This document shows, piece after piece, positions 11,439-22,652 of a stretch of 64,000 nucleotides of DNA. Where the stretch lies: positions 36,570,351 to 36,634,350 of the forward strand of contig CM065690.1 in the NCBI GenBank assembly GCA_017654935.2, in the 5' to 3' direction. Positions within the stretch are counted from its first letter, which is position 1; every line of letters starts with the position of its first letter. The stretch comes from Phymorhynchus buccinoides. Lineage: Eukaryota; Mollusca; Gastropoda; Neogastropoda; Raphitomidae. The notes under the pieces were generated by a model. It was not told the origin of the DNA. It searched no databases and saw nothing but the letters and a program-made list of their open reading frames with translations. The position numbers and the translations under genes are program-made.

Positions 11439-12734
11439 CTACAGAACCACTTCTTCGATGTCATCGTCAAAGTTATCCACGGCCAGAACGGCCGGCTTGG
11501 AGCTGAAGGTTGTGGCTGCTTGACGTGGGCGTCGTGACGGCAAGAGATTGGATCTGGCGCTAGACTGACCAACACTCTCCTCACTGTCATCCACTACCGC
11601 AGCCCCGCCTCCAAACAGCGCGCTGGACTCCCTCATACCTCTCCCTTCCTTCTGCATGGTAGAGGAGGGGGGCGGGGGATCGTCCCAAGGAAACATACCC
11701 GCTCTCTTGTTCTGCACTGGCTGTCTAGGCACCGCTGGCTTGCTACCGAAAAACAAATCACCACCCCCGTTTTTCTTCGAATCCGAGTCACTCTGCGAAC
11801 CACCAAACAAGTCGGCCATCAGTTTGGATTTCTTGTCCGTGCCGTTAGTAACGGGGACAGCAGCAGGTTTGGCGCCATCATCGTCGCTGCCGAAGAGAGA
11901 CAGAGGCTTCTTCTGCTTCATGCCCAGACCAGGCTTGATGGGTCCGGCGGTGAAGGAGGGCTGATATCCGCCGATGTCATCATCCCCGGTGCTGGCTTTC
12001 AGGCGGCTGGGTCGTTCCAGGTGAGAGGCAGAGGTGCCCTCCTGGGAAGGTTTGCCCTTGTGGAGGTTCTCCACGGACTGGGTAAAGGTGTAGTCCTTCC
12101 TCTTGGTGGGGGAGGGGGCGAAGGGGTCTCCTCCGCCTCTGGGTCTGCTGCTCCCTGTTGGAGCGAAGGGGTCGGAGGACGAGTCGCCCCCTGACCCGTC
12201 CATGTTCTGGAGTCGACGCAGCAGCTCTTCTTTTTTCTTTTTCTCCTCCGCCTGTCGTGCCTCCTCTGCCAGCCTCTCCTGCTCCTCCCTGGCCCTCAGC
12301 TCCTCCTCCCTCTTTGCTATCTCTCTCTGCTCAGCCTCCTTCCGCTCTCTTTCCTCTCTCTCTTTCTCCTCTCTCCCCCTTCCTTCTCTCTCCAGTCTCT
12401 CCGCCTCTTCTCTCCTTTTTCTCTCCCGCTCCTCGGCTTCACGCCTGTCGCGGTCGGCCCTGGCTCTGTTTTCCAGCTCGCGTTTCATTCTGTCCTGCTC
12501 TTCACGTATCCTGGCTTCCTCGTCTTCCTTATGACGCCGATCTTCCTCCTGCTTCTCTCGGTTCGTCTGGTCCTGTTTGTATTTCTCCTCCTGCCGGCGC
12601 CAGAACTCTGCTTCGCTGTCTCCGCGCTGGAGTGTCTTGTTTTCCTTGGGCGTGTCTGCTGCCGTTTCTTTTTCTTCTTCCTTTTTCACCACTGCGCCTT
12701 CCTTGGGTTGTTCCTGGATTTTGGCTTGTTTCTC
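11439..12734 (-). CDS. LCA5: Lebercilin exon E: terminal exon, charged helix and C-terminus
   Basis: The acceptor is CTTTCTTTCCAACAG. It is 1296 nt, 431 codons plus TAG, phase 0 entry. The first 50 residues are Lys/Glu-rich. About residues 50-190 are an Arg/Glu/Lys helix (for example RREAEERERKRREEAERL) that may form a single alpha-helix. Next comes ELLRRLQNMDGSG, aligned with vertebrate EMLLAKLNEID. The remainder is Ser/Gly/Pro-rich with DPFAP repeats, KKSKLMADLFG (vertebrate KKANLMEQLFG) and a final DDDIEEVVL (vertebrate EDEIEEVAL). These terminal matches fix the identity and the stop codon. The stop is followed two bases later by a 30-nt run of G in the transcript. Confidence 0.92.
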   Translation of the reverse strand, partial: EKQAKIQEQPKEGAVVKKEEEKETAADTPKENKTLQRGDSEAEFWRRQEEKYKQDQTNREKQEEDRRHKEDEEARIREEQDRMKRELENRARADRDRREAEERERKRREEAERLEREGRGREEKEREERERKEAEQREIAKREEELRAREEQERLAEEARQAEEKKKKEELLRRLQNMDGSGGDSSSDPFAPTGSSRPRGGGDPFAPSPTKRKDYTFTQSVENLHKGKPSQEGTSASHLERPSRLKASTGDDDIGGYQPSFTAGPIKPGLGMKQKKPLSLFGSDDDGAKPAAVPVTNGTDKKSKLMADLFGGSQSDSDSKKNGGGDLFFGSKPAVPRQPVQNKRAGMFPWDDPPPPSSTMQKEGRGMRESSALFGGGAAVVDDSEESVGQSSARSNLLPSRRPRQAATTFSSKPAVLAVDNFDDDIEEVVL

Positions 12735-13237
12735 CTGTTGGAAAGAAAGAAAAGTGCTGAGTATTGATCTCTTCTTCTTCAACAACAGACTTCTTCTTCT
12801 TTGGTTAAACAACCACCGTCATCATTTTGACGGTTCTGTCGTTGGAACAAACACAATCCTATACTACCTTTCATATTCACCAACTTATAGGTTCACTCAC
12901 TTGCTCCACTTTTTCTCACACGTAAGCACACATGCACAGACATACACACACAAATTATTTACACACACACACACACACACATTTATGCAAGCACATACAC
13001 AAAGGATGGTCTCACTTACAAAACTCAACATTCTAATCAGTTTGGTGATTTTTGTCTGTGTGTGAGTGTGTGAATATGAATGACTGTAAATCATGATTCA
13101 GTCATGTAGATCTTAATCTAACATACACTCAATCCAAAAACTACAGAATAAGACGAATATAACAATACAGTATATCAATTAACCATATCATTTTATATTA
13201 GTTTTATACATGTTAAATAACAAATGCTTTGAGGATT

Positions 13238-13293
<56 letters not shown>

Positions 13294-13827
13294 TAGTGTG
13301 TGTGGGTGGGTGTGTATGTCTGTCTGTGTATGTGTGCATGTGCATAACATGCTGCACATAAATGCATGCATTTGAGTAATCGTTCATTTTTATCAATTTT
13401 TAAAGAGCCACAAAAAAAGGAAATCTTATCACATTGCTTATTTCCATTATGATCATAATTACCTCACTATAGATCATTTCCAAACAGAAAAAATTGTAAA
13501 GGTTCATTTAGAAATACAAATGTCTTTTTCTATAAACTTTCTCGCAGCATTTTAAATTCAATTGCCAAAACATGAACCCATTTTGTTTAATTTAATATAT
13601 AATATCTTTTTGATATATCAAATGCATAAATGTCTTTTACTTGAATGATACTCTAAATACACATCTATTGATCTATACTATTTTTGTTGGTATTAAATTA
13701 TCAATCAAGAAATATGGGGCATGGCATAAATTACATCACTAGCACTTACACACTTTCTTGTACATTGATATCTACTCAAGCTAATTTAGTTATAGCTGTT
13801 TTGTTTTTACAAACACAGCAATATAGA

Positions 13828-13958
13828 CATTTACAAACTATTCAAAATGTACTGGTAACAACATGAATTCTAACACACATACTCACACATTTACAAACAT
13901 TTACAAACTATTAAAAATGTACTGGTAACAACATGAATTCTAACACACATACTCACAC
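13828..13958. repeat. Two 70-bp tandem copies
   Basis: ACATTTACAAACTATTCAAA through AACACACATACTCACAC occurs twice with one substitution. Confidence 0.85.
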
Positions 13959-14027
13959 AATGTTTAAGGACACAATATACACATGGCCACATGTGTCAAT
14001 AAATGAAAACACAGACACACTCACACT

Positions 14028-14030
<3 letters not shown>

Positions 14031-14090
<60 letters not shown>
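14031..14090. repeat. (AC)n, about 60 bp
   Basis: It is pure AC. Similar tracts are at 21655-21709, 29449-29521, 29818-29880 and 45651-45701. Confidence 0.97.
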
Positions 14091-14093
<3 letters not shown>

Positions 14094-14382
14094 GACATGT
14101 ACACACCCCAAATATACTAACACATGAAATACTCAGCACTCGCATATGAAATGAAAGTAAACTCAAACAAAAGTGATTATGGAACATGTCACATTGTGGT
14201 GTGGCTATGTAAAGTATTTATACACATATTTTACCATGCATATATATTTGTCCTATTTATTTCATCAAACGTTCTAAGATTAACCACGAAACAGAGGACA
14301 AAGTGTACATGAACATGGATTAAACTACATAGAAATACAAAAACAAAATAAAACTGAAACAGAACAAACAAACCAGCAAAAT

Positions 14383-14558
14383 TACCGTATTGTACGGACT
14401 ATAAGGCGCACCTGATTATAAGGCGCACCCCCCAAATTGGACTCAAAATTAGGATTTTGTTAATCTATTTCCTTACTATATTATCCGTCACATTATAAGG
14501 CGCATGTATCTCTCAGTCTGGGGAAAACGTATTGCCTTATAGTCCGTAAAATATGGTA
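14383..14558. mobile_element. MITE with TA target site (GGACTATAAGGCGCA type)
   Basis: It is flanked by TA and has inverted ends CCGTATTGTACGGACTATAA and TTATAGTCCGTAAAATATGG. ATAAGGCGCA recurs inside. This matches a widespread mariner-type MITE pattern. A worn relative is at about 58705-58853. Confidence 0.8.
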
Positions 14559-15213
14559 CAGTATGAACACATACACTCTCACACACATGTACACACACAC
14601 GCGCACACGCACACACACATGCGGTATAAGGTTAATCAAACCATCTAATCAATAATGAACATTAAACAAAGCAATACAAGAATAGACCGCCATTCCAAGA
14701 TGGTAGTGACAAGCATCTGAGATCTGACCTGATGGATCACACAATATAATGTGATAAATTGTCAAACTTTGCGACTCAAAAGAAAAAGAACCAATGCTTT
14801 TGTGGGATAGTGGAAAAATAAGAGGGGGTGGGGGAGGGAGGGCAAAGCATGGATGTATGTAAAAAGAATTCAGTAGACAACAGCTTAATAACACACACGC
14901 ACACATACACACACATATTTTATTATATACATGACAGGAATTTACTTGGACATGTCTGCACATTCTTTTATTTGTTACCATTTTTTAACAATTTAAGCTT
15001 CAGTGTGGGAGTGTATGTACATGTATACATGTGTGTATGTTTGTTTAGGCAGTTGGAAAACAAGCTCAGTTACTTATATTCCAAAACAACTACAACAATC
15101 AAAGCAACAAACAAAAGCAGAAATGTGAGAAGAGCAGTCGTTACAGTGTAAGAATTATTTCTACTTCAAAATGGAATCAGCTCTGCCTTAAATTAAAATT
15201 TCTTACAAGGCAG

Positions 15214-15689
15214 TTAACTCACTCGGGACGAAAGAGCCGGATCCGGCTCATGGCTCGTACAACCATTTAAGAAGAATGAGCCCGATCTGGCTCATAAGCG
15301 TTTTCAAGAGGTTTTGATTTCTGACATGCAACCAGCTTTCAAGTTCAACGTCATACCCTACTTTCAGTTTGCTTTGACCTTGCCTCTCTTGAAATCAACC
15401 AATCATTGCAGAGTTTACATTCACATTTGGTTGTAGAGGGGGGTCAAAGGTAGGAATGTGAAATGTTCCTTCTTTCTATGTGTTATGTGTTTTCGTCACT
15501 AGGAGACAAACGACGAAGGTATGGAATCTGATATTTTACTATCGTTTAGTGCATGGTGTTAGTAATCTTATCTGAAAATATCAGTCCATAACTTTCCATA
15601 ACTTTTTTGTGGTGATGTGATTTTGAACCTAGTCAACCCGTCCTGAACAGTTGTAAGGGGAAACAACTGGCCAGTACCGAGTGAGTTAA
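15214..15689. mobile_element. TTAA-flanked element (CTCACTCGG ends), 476 bp
   Basis: It has TTAACTCACTCGGGACG at the left and AGTACCGAGTGAGTTAA at the right. Near the left end AGCCGGATCCGGCTCA and GCCCGATCTGGCTCA form short palindromes. It is non-coding. Confidence 0.78.
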
Positions 15690-17262
15690 AACGTGTAGTT
15701 TACAACTTTTTAAAAATAATAACCCCAATAGAGGCACAAAACAAAATCAGAATAAATTTTGTTCAACATTTTTTTTTTTAAATTGAGAAGCAAGATGCTA
15801 TTTTTTGTTGCATAACTACCATTACATTTTGACAACTTGAGGAAGAAATTTTTCTTCCAAATCACACTGAAATTATTATTTTTACTGACTACCCCCCCCC
15901 CCCCCCCCCCCCTTCTTTCAGCAAGCTCTTGTTTAAAAAATAGATCAACACTTCATCGCTAATCGATCAAACAAAAACAGTCACCTTTGGAGAGCAAACA
16001 TTCAGATCAGTTATGAAGGACGGGAAATTGTACAAACACTACAATCAAACTTATTTAAAATGGAATCAGAAAAAAATCAGTCAAATAATCATAGTAAACA
16101 TATCACAACAAAGCAAGACATACAAGAAAATTGCCGAGACAAGCGAGGGAAACACAAACGTATAAACATTGATCGAGTAAAACAGAGTGAACAGCCACGT
16201 AATGGGATTCAGCTTGCAAAGTGGAAAAGCAGACACACCACACAGAATAGTGGGAAACAAACTACGGGAGAAAAAATGAGAAGCAATACAGAAGTTAGAA
16301 TGTTGTTGTCGGCATAAAAATCAAGGTCGGTAATCAAACTCGTTCATCTGAAACCAAAACATTTTCTTCCAGAGTACATGAAGACTGCATATCAAGTTTA
16401 CACATGCCTGTCAAATCAAAAATGAAGATGTCAAACATTAAACATGTTCCCAGTGTGTTCACTGTGCCTTTTGACTTTAATCAGTCGAAGTTATGTTGAT
16501 TTGAATTTTTGTTTTTCTTTTTTAGAAACTGGTAATAGGAAAAATGGCGGCCAATGGCTTCATGAAACTCATTTTTGTCGTTTTAAATTCATTCGTTATA
16601 GGACAAAACTGTACATTTACATAAATTTCTGACAATTCTATCTGCAAGCAAATTTTTTTCATATAAAAGGATAACAAACTTTCAATAATTTTTCTATAAT
16701 CTTTTCAGCATTTTTCTTTTGTTGAGGGGGGTGTAAAAATTGTTTAAAGAATCATACAAAGCAGCAGGACCCACATCATCATATTCCTGAGCATCTACAG
16801 TTTATGAAATTAATTTGAGTTGCACAGATACTTTCTTACCATTCTTAGATCATTGAGAAGGGGGGGGTAAGAATTGTCGAAAGCAGTGAAACCCACAAAA
16901 CTGAGCATCTACAGTAAATGAAATTAATTTGGGCCAAACTGATACTTTCTTACCATTCTTACATCATTGATAATTAGTCCAATATTCCCCATCCATCCAC
17001 CTTTCTGACAAATCCCAGAGGCCCATTAGCATGAAATATGTACACAAAACAAGCATAGGAATCAGGACAGTGAAGGAGAAAGTACACACCGTTACTTTGT
17101 GCGGAGAGGTTGGTAGTTTGGGTAAGTGAAGCTGAAACCGATGACAACAGTGTAAAAGAACAGGGCTCAGAACTTGGACAAAAAACATGGCGTTCCATTC
17201 AGTTAACACTGAACACGGCACTGAAAAACAAAGTGTGTGTGTGTCTGTGTGTGTGTGTGTGT

Positions 17263-17293
<31 letters not shown>

Positions 17294-17934
17294 CAGAATC
17301 AGAATTAATTTGTATTGTGTATTAAAACCGTTACATGGTTTTATATGACACTAACAAGAGATAATAATAACAATTCATAAAATTCAATTAAACAACATTT
17401 TCGTGGAATTATTTTTTTGTTTAGACTGGTTGCGCTACTGATTGTGAGTGTGTGTGTGACCGCGCGCATGTGTTTTGATTGTGTGGTTATGTAGTTTTCC
17501 CTATTTTCATTACAATGTCCCATTCGTAGTTTGAGCACTCAAAACGTAACCACAAGCAATAAGCACTGACAAATGTAAAGGACATTGACAAAACAACTAA
17601 AGAGCCAAACACAGATAAGGAAAAATAGGCAGCTTTGAAAGTCATCACAAGCAATTAAAAAAGCTAGATAAGATCAAATAAAAGCATCAAATTAAAACTG
17701 CAATCATCTGACATGGATTAGGATAAAAACAAATTTAAGTATTTGAAAGCAAAAAGGTATTAGTGTTTCAGGAAAATACACACTAAAAGTGAAAAATGAA
17801 AGCGAAGAAAAGATGTGCAAAAAACAATAAGAACTTTTTGTGTTTACAACTACCATTATTTTGTACCTCAAAGTTTATCTAAAGATTAATCTTTAACCTT
17901 TTAATCTTTTGTTTCTGACTGTTTAGAATCATAT

Positions 17935-18162
17935 TTAACCCCTTCCCTGCCTGGCTACGAGATAGTCTGTACTGAATGATGTCATTGATGATGCCATAAC
18001 TTTTGATGTCATAGTCCTGGGATGATGGTTTTTGGTTTAGATAAGCCAGGAAAGTTATATCTCTAGACTATTTTCTCAGATTGAGTCTAACTGATTTGTT
18101 TTAAACTTTATAATAAGAAAATCGATAATTTCTCAGTTTTTCTCTGGCAGTGAAGGGGTTAA
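17935..18162. mobile_element. TTAA-flanked MITE (CCCCTTCCCTGCC ends), 228 bp
   Basis: It has TTAA, then CCCCTTCCCTGCCTGG at the left and CTCTGGCAGTGAAGGGG, TTAA at the right. A short internal text (AGTTATATCTCTAGACTATT) matches the 37713 element. It is in the intron between exons D and E. Confidence 0.82.
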
Positions 18163-18756
18163 AATAATGAGGGTCAGCAGAGGGGCGCCCAGAGTCATGA
18201 CCTGGGTGCTGCCCGGCCCCCTTAGAGTGCAAGGAATAAAGGAACGAAACATTGGATTGAAGGGGGATTCTTCTCTGAAGACCCTCTGTTGTCCAGCTCT
18301 CTGTAGAGTTTCTCTGCATTACTGGGCAGTTTTCATGCATGGAAATTGGAGCAGGGTGGAAAACTCTCATTTCATGCAATGATAGACGTTAGTAATTAGA
18401 AATGTTCCCTCTTAGACTGGTACTCTTTCTGTAATGTTCTGTTGAGTTTTGTTTCTCCCTTGGACAATGAAAAAAACACCCAACAACAACAGCTGTCACA
18501 AAAACACATGCTCACCAAACCACAGAACATCACACACGACTGAGCACAAAAAAGCACAACTGTACTGCCGGGACAGGAAACAGCCTCAATTAGCATCTGA
18601 CTTTTCTGCATTTAACATTTCAAACTATTAAATACAATTTCAAGAAAATAGATTGCATTACAAGTGCAACGCCGAGCGGCTGCAAAGTCCCCTCGCAGCA
18701 TCGCCGAGCTACTCTCCGAAATTGAGAGAGAGAGAAAACTTAAACTTTATTTTACA

Positions 18757-18761
<5 letters not shown>

Positions 18762-18842
<81 letters not shown>
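18762..18842. repeat. (GA)n, about 80 bp, at the LINE 3' end
   Basis: It is pure GA, then GTCAGTCAGG. A shorter GA run at 18723-18736 lies on the other side of AAACTTAAACTTTATTTTAC. Confidence 0.97.
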
Positions 18843-18847
<5 letters not shown>

Positions 18848-18894
18848 TCAGGAAATTTTTAATTGTTAGGCCATGCCCATACAATGGAGTGAGT

Positions 18895-19740
18895 GTGACG
18901 ACAAAAAAACAACAAATTGACATTATATTATTAACTTGACATTACAAAACATTACATAAATCTTGCCGAACTTTCAAAGCTTTAAAGATAAAAACAGCCA
19001 CCTTTCTTACAATACTTTTGTTTGTACAAGAAAATAATAACACAAATTTAAACATAGAAGGATTGTTATAATACTTTTTTGGAATAAGTTCTCTTCGAAG
19101 GGTGTCATACATGGGACAAACAAACAAAAAGTGGATTTCTGACTCAGGAATATGATTACAAAAAGGACAATATACATTTCTATTTGGGTCAATTTTAAAC
19201 TGCAAAAAGTGACAATTCAAAGGGGACATGCCAATTCTAAACCTGACAAAGTGTTTCGTGCTTTGATATTCACAATTTCACACAAATGGGTACTTAAAGT
19301 AAACGTTTGCTTAAAGGATGCATATACATAATAAAAAGTGTGCGACTCTAAGCTTGCATGCCAATCTTGTTGAAAACAATCTATAAATCTTTGTTTTAAT
19401 ACTGTCAAGAATGCTTTTCTACTACCAACTCCTTGTGCTTCCCAAACCTCTCCAAAGCCAAAACGGTACAAAATATTTCTAACTTTACAAGCCCATGTAT
19501 CATAATTTTGTTTCTGAAGGTTTAACAGCATATTATAGGCTTTATTTGGGTATCTACTACCATCCATCTGTATAAGACGTAACCAAAATGTTATGCATCT
19601 CAAACGTGTTGCAACATGCAAAGGATACCTACCAGTTTCACCATATATCAAGTGTTTTGGCGATTTGGGGTTAACTCCCATGAATCGCTTGAGTGCAAAC
19701 AAATGGACTTTTTCTATTGTCTCTTGGTTTTCTGCTAAAC
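18895..19740 (-). pseudogene. LINE fragment (reverse transcriptase C-terminal region), frameshifted
   Basis: Two overlapping minus-strand frames (19702-19217 and 19229-18942) read as one protein broken by a frameshift near 19225. Landmarks are CITFWLRLIQMDGSRYPNKA, FGFGEVWEAQGVGSRKAF and FRIGMSPLNCHFLQF. Then a CPFC...ESEIHFLFVCP motif follows, the CCHC-type knuckle typical of LINE C-termini. The 3' end grades into TTGTAAAATAAAG and a (TC)n tract (18842-18723). It sits inside repeat family H. Confidence 0.82.
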
Positions 19741-19741
19741 C

Positions 19742-19781
<40 letters not shown>

Positions 19782-20498
19782 CAACCACAGAGCTACAAAG
19801 CTGTTTCATGGCGCATGTGTGTTCGGACCCGTGATTTGAGCGCACGCGATCATGCGCACACGAGCGCACAGAAAAATTCATGACAACTGTGTTATAGACC
19901 ATTCATCAAGAAATGTTGTGAAAAAAAACTGCATTGAAATACATGCAAAACTTCGCGAGATATTAGCGATTATGTGTTTTGGGGTTTGAACCCCGTAACT
20001 GGCGCGACCTTGACATTAATGTAAAACTAAATACATCAGTGGATAGCTTGCGTCTTGGCAAACTAGTATGCCAAATTTGATGATGATAGACTGAATAGTT
20101 TTTGAGAAAAACAGACGAATAGCCGGACGGACGGACGGACGGACGGAGGCACGCCGGACGGATCAGACAGAAACAATAGCTCCCCGAACCTTCGGCTCGG
20201 GGACTAACAAGTAAAGATAATGTACGTTTATCAATGAGAGAGGCAGGAGAAAGACAGAAAGAGAAAACAAGTGGAAAGAAGGGGAGGACAGAAATAAATA
20301 AAAAAAAATTAAAATCTGGACATCTTATTTGCCTGTATGAAATATATTAATTTTGCACAGCAGACAAAACAGCCCCTCTGTTAATAACCAAAACATCAGT
20401 GTGTTGGTTAGAAATTCATTCTGGAAAAATGGGTAGAACTTTCTGTAAAGGTAGAGAACACCTATTTTTCCTACACATTCCCAGGAGCGTGCACCCAC

Positions 20499-20702
20499 CT
20501 TTTTCTCTGCCCTCTCAGCCCTCCTCTTGTCCTCATAGGCCTTGGCTCTGTCGCGGAAACTGATGTCGCTCATGGATTCTGACTGCTTGTTCAGGTTCTG
20601 CTTCCACAGGGGAGGGGTGTGGACCGGAGTGCCGCCGTACGAATTGGGCTTCAACAGGCGGTTGCTGTATATGTTCTTGGCTTCCAGCTGTCTTTCTTTG
20701 TC
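20499..20702 (-). CDS. LCA5: Lebercilin exon D: end of lebercilin domain (KNIYSNR)
   Basis: The acceptor is CTCATTCTCAG and the donor GTGGGTGCAC. It is 204 nt, 68 codons, phase 0-0. It opens DKERQLEAKNIYSNRLL, the best-conserved signature of the family (vertebrate KERELDIKNIYSNRL). It then moves into a Pro/Ser linker (GGTPVHTPPLWKQNLNKQ) and a basic helix ending RRAERAEKK. This marks the boundary between the rod and the family-variable C-terminal half. Confidence 0.93.
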
Positions 20703-21011
20703 CTGAGAATGAGACCAACAGCAGAGGGAGAATATGCGAGACAAATGAGACCAATGATCGCAGGAGAATATGTGTTTCGATTGGTTGTGTTCTACCTTGT
20801 ATGTGCACTGAATCTCAGAGAGTTGATTAAGTGTATTGATATTTCCACATAAATGAATTAGCTGGATGCAGACAGTGTGTAATGGAATTGTGACAAACTG
20901 AGTATTACCTCTTTCTATTGTTCACCTTTGCTGTCTTACTAGTATTTCTTTGCTTTAACCCAAAATGTATTCAAAAATTGCAGAATACAATAACAGCAAC
21001 ATACACTTGAA

Positions 21012-21590
21012 TTCTGTCGACCCCCTCACGAACGACCCTCTGATTTACGACCTCCCTTCTTTTAAGACCAAAATATGAATGACGGATCGTTTTTCTTCAA
21101 AACTTGCCTCCTCATTTATGCGTTTTACGACCGTAAATCTTGTTGATTTGACGACCGATGCAACACATTCTGACAATTATCAGTCGCAAAAACGTATGAT
21201 ATCTATCCTTCTCAGCCTCCGTTCGAGCCGACGCACAGCTGGGGTACCACTGTTGTTAGCCAATGTCAATCTCACGAGGGTCCAATCTTGTGAGGGTCCG
21301 ATCTCACGAGATTTCTCTGCGCTAATTCAAGCCGCGCTAGGGCCTACTCCGGATGTTTTATTCAAGAATGGCGGAGAAAGCACAGTGTAGCGATGTGGGT
21401 AGAAAAAGGAAACGTGTGACGCTCACTCTTGAGCAAAGGGTGAAAGTAGTGAGGAGACATATGCTTGTGCTGTGCATCATATACGGTGTAGTGAGTGCAT
21501 TGTTTTGATCACCCCTGATTTAAGACCCCCCTCTTTTACGACCGATTTTTCAAGATTTTTCGAAGGTCTTAAAAGAGGGGGTCGACTGTA
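21012..21590 (+). mobile_element. Tigger/pogo-like transposon remnant with transposase N-terminus
   Basis: The ends are CTGTCGACCCCCTC and GAGGGGGTCGACTG-TA, inverted copies. Inside, an ATG at 21368 opens MAEKAQCSDVGRKRKRVTLT followed by LEQRVKVVRRH, similar to the helix-turn-helix N-terminus of pogo/Tigger transposases and CENP-B. The frame then ends. Repeated phrases such as TTTACGACC and TTTAAGACC mark the ends. Confidence 0.72.
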
Positions 21591-21653
21591 CAACAAGCAA
21601 AATGTATGTAGAAAGTACTCCCTCCATTCTCCTTCTCTTTCTCTCTCTTGCTT

Positions 21654-21710
<57 letters not shown>

Positions 21711-21829
21711 ATCTTTTCCTAGCCTCTTAAGTTTTCCTTTCAACCCCTCTTCATTCCTGAGTCATCCATTATATTGTACCCAATACACACATGTATACAT
21801 GTTTAACCAATACATAAATACATAGCTAG

Positions 21830-22009
21830 TACAGTGGAACCTCCCTTATAAGACCTTAAAAAATCATCCAAAATGAGGTCTTATAAGGGAGGGGTCTTAT
21901 AAGGCAGGTACTTTTAATACTTACAAAGAAGGGCAATGTCTGAGAGAAGTAGGTCTTATATGGGAGGGAGTCTTATAATGGGAGGTCTTATAAGGGAGGT
22001 TCCACTGTA
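21830..22009. mobile_element. MITE with TA target site, CAGTGGAACCTCCC ends
   Basis: It reads TA-CAGTGGAACCTCCCTTATAAG at the left and CTTATAAGGGAGGTTCCACTG-TA at the right. It is 180 bp with no coding sequence. The CAGTGGAACC end and TA duplication fit a pogo/Tigger-type MITE. It lies about 240 bp beyond the Tigger remnant. Confidence 0.85.
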
Positions 22010-22137
22010 TACTTCAACTAATATGTGCAGACTTGCTTCCTCGTCCATCTTCTCAGGGCCTCTCTTTGCCCATCTCATGTCAGTAATTCACATTACAAAA
22101 TATCCATTAAATATCACTATCCAATGTCCACACATAC

Positions 22138-22275
22138 CCTGACCAAGGTCTCCAGGCGTGCCTTTTCCTCCTTCATCTCGTCCACATGTTTCAGGGCCTC
22201 TTTGACGTGCGCCCTCTCTATGCCCATCTCGTGCCGGTGGTTCTTCTTCACCATCTCCAGGTGCCTTTCCAGTTC
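22138..22275 (-). CDS. LCA5: Lebercilin exon C: coiled coil continues
   Basis: The acceptor is ATAAATGTTCAG before GAACTGG. The donor chosen is AGG|GTATGTG, giving 138 nt and 46 codons, phase 0-0. It begins ELERHLEMVKKNHRHEMG and ends EEKARLETLVR. A weaker donor 6 nt earlier (TTG|GTCAGG) would also keep frame. The position corresponds to the vertebrate ERRIKELSKNLELS through KVLQKEVQRL stretch, but identity is lower than in exon B. The 5' edge with its acceptor is repeated five more times upstream (22318-22652). Confidence 0.87.
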
Positions 22276-22652
22276 CTGAACATTTATATAACATCATACT
22301 CCAATTTAAAGCAGCCACCATCTCCAGGTGCCTTTCCAGTTCCTGAACATTTATATAACATCATACTCCAATTTAAAGCAGCCACCATCTCCAGGTGCCT
22401 TTCCAGTTCCTGAACATTTATATAACATCATACTCCAATTTAAAGCAGCCACCATCTCCAGGTGCCTTTCCAGATCCTGAACATTTATATAACATCATAC
22501 TCCAATTTAAAGCAGTCACCATCTCCAGGTGCCTTTCCAGATCCTGAACATTTATATAACATCATACTCCAATTTAAAGCAGCCACCATCTCCAGGTGCC
22601 TTTCCAGATCCTGAACATTTATATAACATCATACTCCAATTTAAAGCAGCAA
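22251..22652 (-). repeat. 67-bp tandem repeat carrying the exon C acceptor and 5' edge
   Basis: Copies of CCATCTCCAGG start at 22251, 22318, 22385, 22452, 22519 and 22586, always 67 bp apart. On the gene strand each copy contains TGTTCAG followed by the first 27 or so bases of exon C (coding ELERHLEMV), then intron sequence TTTAAATTGGAG. The lowest copy is the real exon edge. The others are in the upstream intron and act as near-identical decoy acceptors. Confidence 0.93.

Larger units (their letters stand above)
18663..20215. mobile_element. Interspersed repeat family H, copy 2, split by a nested LINE
   Basis: It begins ACAAGTGCAACGCCGAGCGG and resumes after the LINE with GGACCCGTGATTTGAGCGC. 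It ends with the hairpin CTCCCCGAACCTTCGGCTCGGGGAC-type sequence at 20178-20205. Copy 1 (6203-6715) has the same start and end without the LINE. Internal landmarks shared by both copies include AATTCATGACAACTGTG and ACGGACGGACGGAC. The class is unknown. Confidence 0.8.

Noticed and set aside
12103..12760. Plus-strand frames opposite exon E
   Set aside because: They are antisense shadows of the R/E/K-rich coding sequence.
16060..16317. 85-codon plus-strand frame rich in Lys, Asn and Gln
   Set aside because: It looks like chance openness in A-rich intron DNA. It has no splice sites, no family resemblance and lies inside a lebercilin intron.
22310..22640. Multiple copies of exon C as true duplicated exons
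   Set aside because: Each extra copy holds only the first 27 or so exon bases and lacks a good donor, so they are edge repeats, not full exons.
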